A DNA stretch of 14,875 nt. Source: Isohypsibius dastychi (Eukaryota; Tardigrada; Eutardigrada; Parachela; Isohypsibiidae). The position numbers were made by a program, and so were the translations under genes. Where the stretch lies: positions 1-14,875 of the forward strand of contig JAQIWT010000811.1 of assembly GCA_034696485.1 (NCBI GenBank), in the 5' to 3' direction. The notes beneath the pieces were generated by a model. That model saw nothing but the letters and a program-made list of their open reading frames with translations, was not told the DNA's origin and made no database searches. Below, in pieces: positions 13,442 through 14,875 of the stretch. Position 1 is the first letter of the stretch. Each line of letters begins with the position of its first letter.

Positions 13442-14515
13442 TCAGTGGATAACCTCTATTCCATTTCTGGTGATTTTCTTCGTAACGACTTGCATATGAA
13501 ATGCTGCTCCATTTTCCGTTTGTTGGTATTCATATTCGCCGATCACTCCCTTCTGTATTCCAGGTTTTTGGAAAAGAGTCAGAAGTTCCTCTCCATGTGG
13601 GGGACTCTGTAAACTTTCTACCCTTCTACCAATAAGATGAGCGAATTCATAGGCATTCGCTGCCCAAGGTACTTGAAGGTCATTCCCAAATTTCCCTCTA
13701 TAACGATCAATAAAACCGCTATCGACAAAGGGCGCCGCAAATACCGCGCCTTCCATCTGTCCTCCTGATTGCCGTACCTCCTCTCTACTATCAAAAAAAT
13801 CGGTTCCAAATGTCACAGGTGAGAAATTTCTCTCGCCCATCTGCCGGTAGAATTGACTGACTTGTCCACCTGCCAAAAATACTCCGATGGTATCAAAACT
13901 CTTACGTTGGAGCTTTAAGATACTGGACCGGAAATCGATGTCGCCCAATTGATAGGTATCAATTAATTCAAGGCGTTCATCAGCCTTTAGCCCTTGCTGC
14001 AAGCCATCAATGATGGAATTGATAAATGCTAATTCCGTTTTTACGATACCAATTTTCTTCATTCCATTTTTGCGGAAATATTGGAGCAACAAATGCGACG
14101 CTTGCTCTCCGTAATAACAAAAACGGATCATATAGGGTCGATTTTTGGTGACATCTCTTTGAGCGGTGACTGCAATGACAGGTATCTTTGCATTGTCTGA
14201 GACCGGGCCTATTGCTTGATTCGGACCATGTCCCCACATCATCATCAAGGCGATATCTCCTCGATTGCGAAACTTATTAAAAGTGGTTAAAGCAGTGGCA
14301 CTATCATAACGGTTGTCTTCAAAGACAAATCGTACTCCCTTCAAAAGATTTGAATGTTCCTCTTGAGCCAATTCGATGCCATTTTTCACGGCAACTCCAT
14401 ATTCGGCTACTGCACCGGTAAGAGGGAGGGAGACACCAATCAGGATCTCGGATTGAGCTGCCGAGGTAAAAAGACAAAGAGAAGTAAGAAGGATAGGCAG
14501 GAAGAAAAATTTCAT
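13442..14515 (-). CDS. periplasmic ABC-type solute-binding protein, Leu/Ile/Val family
   Basis: This 357-residue protein belongs to the branched-chain amino-acid-binding family (Peripla_BP_6 type). It starts with a Sec signal peptide (about 1-20). The mature protein opens with ILIGVSLPLTGAVAEYG, the typical first strand and ligand loop, then NGIELA, FEDNRYD in the place of the family's DD...D, and a second lobe with TFGTDFFDS and PWAANAYEF. The ATG at 14515 directly precedes the signal core; an in-frame TTG at 14524 is less likely. A promoter lies at 14543-14571. No permease or ATPase gene follows, and argF begins one base after its stop. It may serve a transporter encoded elsewhere or act as a solitary sensor. 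The ligand is unknown; amino acids or amides are typical. Confidence 0.85.
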   Translation of the reverse strand: MKFFFLPILLTSLCLFTSAAQSEILIGVSLPLTGAVAEYGVAVKNGIELAQEEHSNLLKGVRFVFEDNRYDSATALTTFNKFRNRGDIALMMMWGHGPNQAIGPVSDNAKIPVIAVTAQRDVTKNRPYMIRFCYYGEQASHLLLQYFRKNGMKKIGIVKTELAFINSIIDGLQQGLKADERLELIDTYQLGDIDFRSSILKLQRKSFDTIGVFLAGGQVSQFYRQMGERNFSPVTFGTDFFDSREEVRQSGGQMEGAVFAAPFVDSGFIDRYRGKFGNDLQVPWAANAYEFAHLIGRRVESLQSPPHGEELLTLFQKPGIQKGVIGEYEYQQTENGAAFHMQVVTKKITRNGIEVIH

Positions 14516-14542
14516 AAATATCAACTGAAAATTCTCTGCTTG

Positions 14543-14571
14543 CTTATATAGTTCTCATCTTTGTTTGTCGA
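14543..14571 (-). promoter_or_regulatory. sigma70-like promoter of the solute-binding protein-argF-purHD-glpD run
   Basis: On the minus strand, -35 TCGACA (14566-14571) and -10 TATAAG (14543-14548) are separated by exactly 17 bases. Each box differs from consensus at one position. Transcription would start about 20 bases upstream of the ATG at 14515. Confidence 0.6.
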
Positions 14572-14582
14572 GCGCTGCCACC

Positions 14583-14705
14583 ATGAAGGAATGGGAGGGT
14601 ATAATATGGATGTGCTTACGCTTAAGAGTGGAGTGGTTGAAGAATATTGTATTTGGTTTTGAAGGTGGGTGTTTGTTGGGAGCGTGGTGGCTCACGACGC
14701 AATGA
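14583..14705 (+). CDS. possible 40-codon small ORF (doubtful)
   Basis: An ATG-initiated plus-strand ORF begins MKEWEGIIWMCLRLRVEW and ends in a TGA at 14703-14705. It has five tryptophans in 40 residues and no clear SD. An overlapping frame at 14606-14662 (18 codons) does have GGGAGGG upstream. Neither is supported by a known family. They are listed because the region is otherwise unexplained. Confidence 0.15.
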   Translation: MKEWEGIIWMCLRLRVEWLKNIVFGFEGGCLLGAWWLTTQ

Positions 14706-14826
14706 TCGGAGGCTGACGGGTGGTCGAAGGCACAACTACCTTGCTACTTCGACACAGTTTCGGAGTGGCAATAAGAGCGGCTCTCAAAAATGCAATTAAA
14801 AGATCTATTGCACCGCCACCACATAA

Positions 14827-14875
14827 TCAATTCTGACCACCAAAGTTCGACCCGCCTCCTGCCACATCGCCAGCC
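14827..14875 (-). CDS. possible C-terminal end of a glycine-rich protein (cut by window edge)
   Basis: Reading in from the right edge on the minus strand, one frame gives AGDVAGGGSNFGGQN followed by a TGA. The other two frames give no comparable pattern. A Gly-rich end is plausible for a secreted or envelope protein, but 15 codons are too few to decide. The upstream part lies outside the window. Confidence 0.25.
   Translation of the reverse strand, partial: AGDVAGGGSNFGGQN

Larger units (their letters stand above)
14516..14826. other. intergenic region with promoter, dyads and doubtful micro-ORFs
   Basis: No convincing gene lies in this 311-bp stretch. It holds the minus-strand promoter at 14543-14571, two plus-strand short ORFs (14583-14705 and 14606-14662), an imperfect dyad at 14682-14700, a 7-bp GTCGAAG/CTTCGAC hairpin at 14723-14753, and the short palindrome AGAGCGGCTCT near 14778. 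It could also hide a small RNA, but nothing recognisable was found. Confidence 0.5.

Noticed and set aside
14682-14720. Resemblance to primate Alu/7SL sequence (GTGGTGGCTCACG and GGAGGCTGA)
   Set aside because: Only these short blocks match; the intervening consensus is missing and the flanks are bacterial genes. It was judged coincidence, not contamination or an SRP RNA. The bacterial SRP loop was not found.

Overview
The window looks like chromosomal housekeeping DNA from a diderm (Gram-negative type) bacterium with mid-40s percent GC by eye. The diderm reading rests on a lipobox lipoprotein with a glycine-zipper segment, several Sec signal peptides and a periplasmic-type solute-binding protein. 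GlpD and PrmA also point to a bacterium, probably a respiring one. I cannot fix the phylum from sequence alone. There is no rRNA, tRNA, CRISPR array, transposase or phage gene in view, and coding density is high.

Layout, left to right. (1) 1-488: a minus-strand two-TM protein with split CxxC pairs, next to a palindrome and C-runs at the left edge. (2) 660-1193: a plus-strand lipoprotein with a good sigma70-like promoter. (3) 1322-2619: a minus-strand FadI-type thiolase, apparently preceded by a 15-codon leader ORF with a perfect Shine-Dalgarno and an ATGA junction. (4) 2801-3640: an exported SYLF/Ysc84-like protein with hairpins before and after it. (5) 3704-4585: a minus-strand protein resembling the SPL-type radical SAM family but without the CxxxCxxC cluster motif. 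(6) 4586-4948: a 363-bp divergent intergenic region rich in inverted repeats. (7) 4949-7213: a plus-strand operon of thioredoxin, prmA and an MDR-family oxidoreductase (ATGA overlap), ending in a 13-bp perfect hairpin. (8) 7361-7750: a small, basic, glycine-rich exported protein with a TATAAT box and an operator-like dyad. (9) 7757-14515: a minus-strand run transcribed from about 14540: ABC-type solute-binding protein, argF, purH, purD and glpD. (10) 14516-14875: a promoter, dyads, two doubtful micro-ORFs, and possibly the last codons of another gene cut by the window edge.

How the genes fit together. The long minus-strand run joins nitrogen and purine metabolism: amino-acid-type solute binding, citrulline formation by ArgF, GAR synthesis by PurD and IMP formation by PurH. 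It ends with GlpD, which feeds glycerol-3-phosphate electrons to quinone. The trx-prmA-oxidoreductase unit combines redox homeostasis with ribosomal protein methylation. The least ordinary items are the Cys-less radical-SAM-like protein, the leader ORF before the thiolase, the dyad-rich region at 4636-4718, the operator-like dyad at 7304-7323 and the split-zinc-ribbon membrane protein. I saw nothing that amounts to a clearly new multi-gene system.
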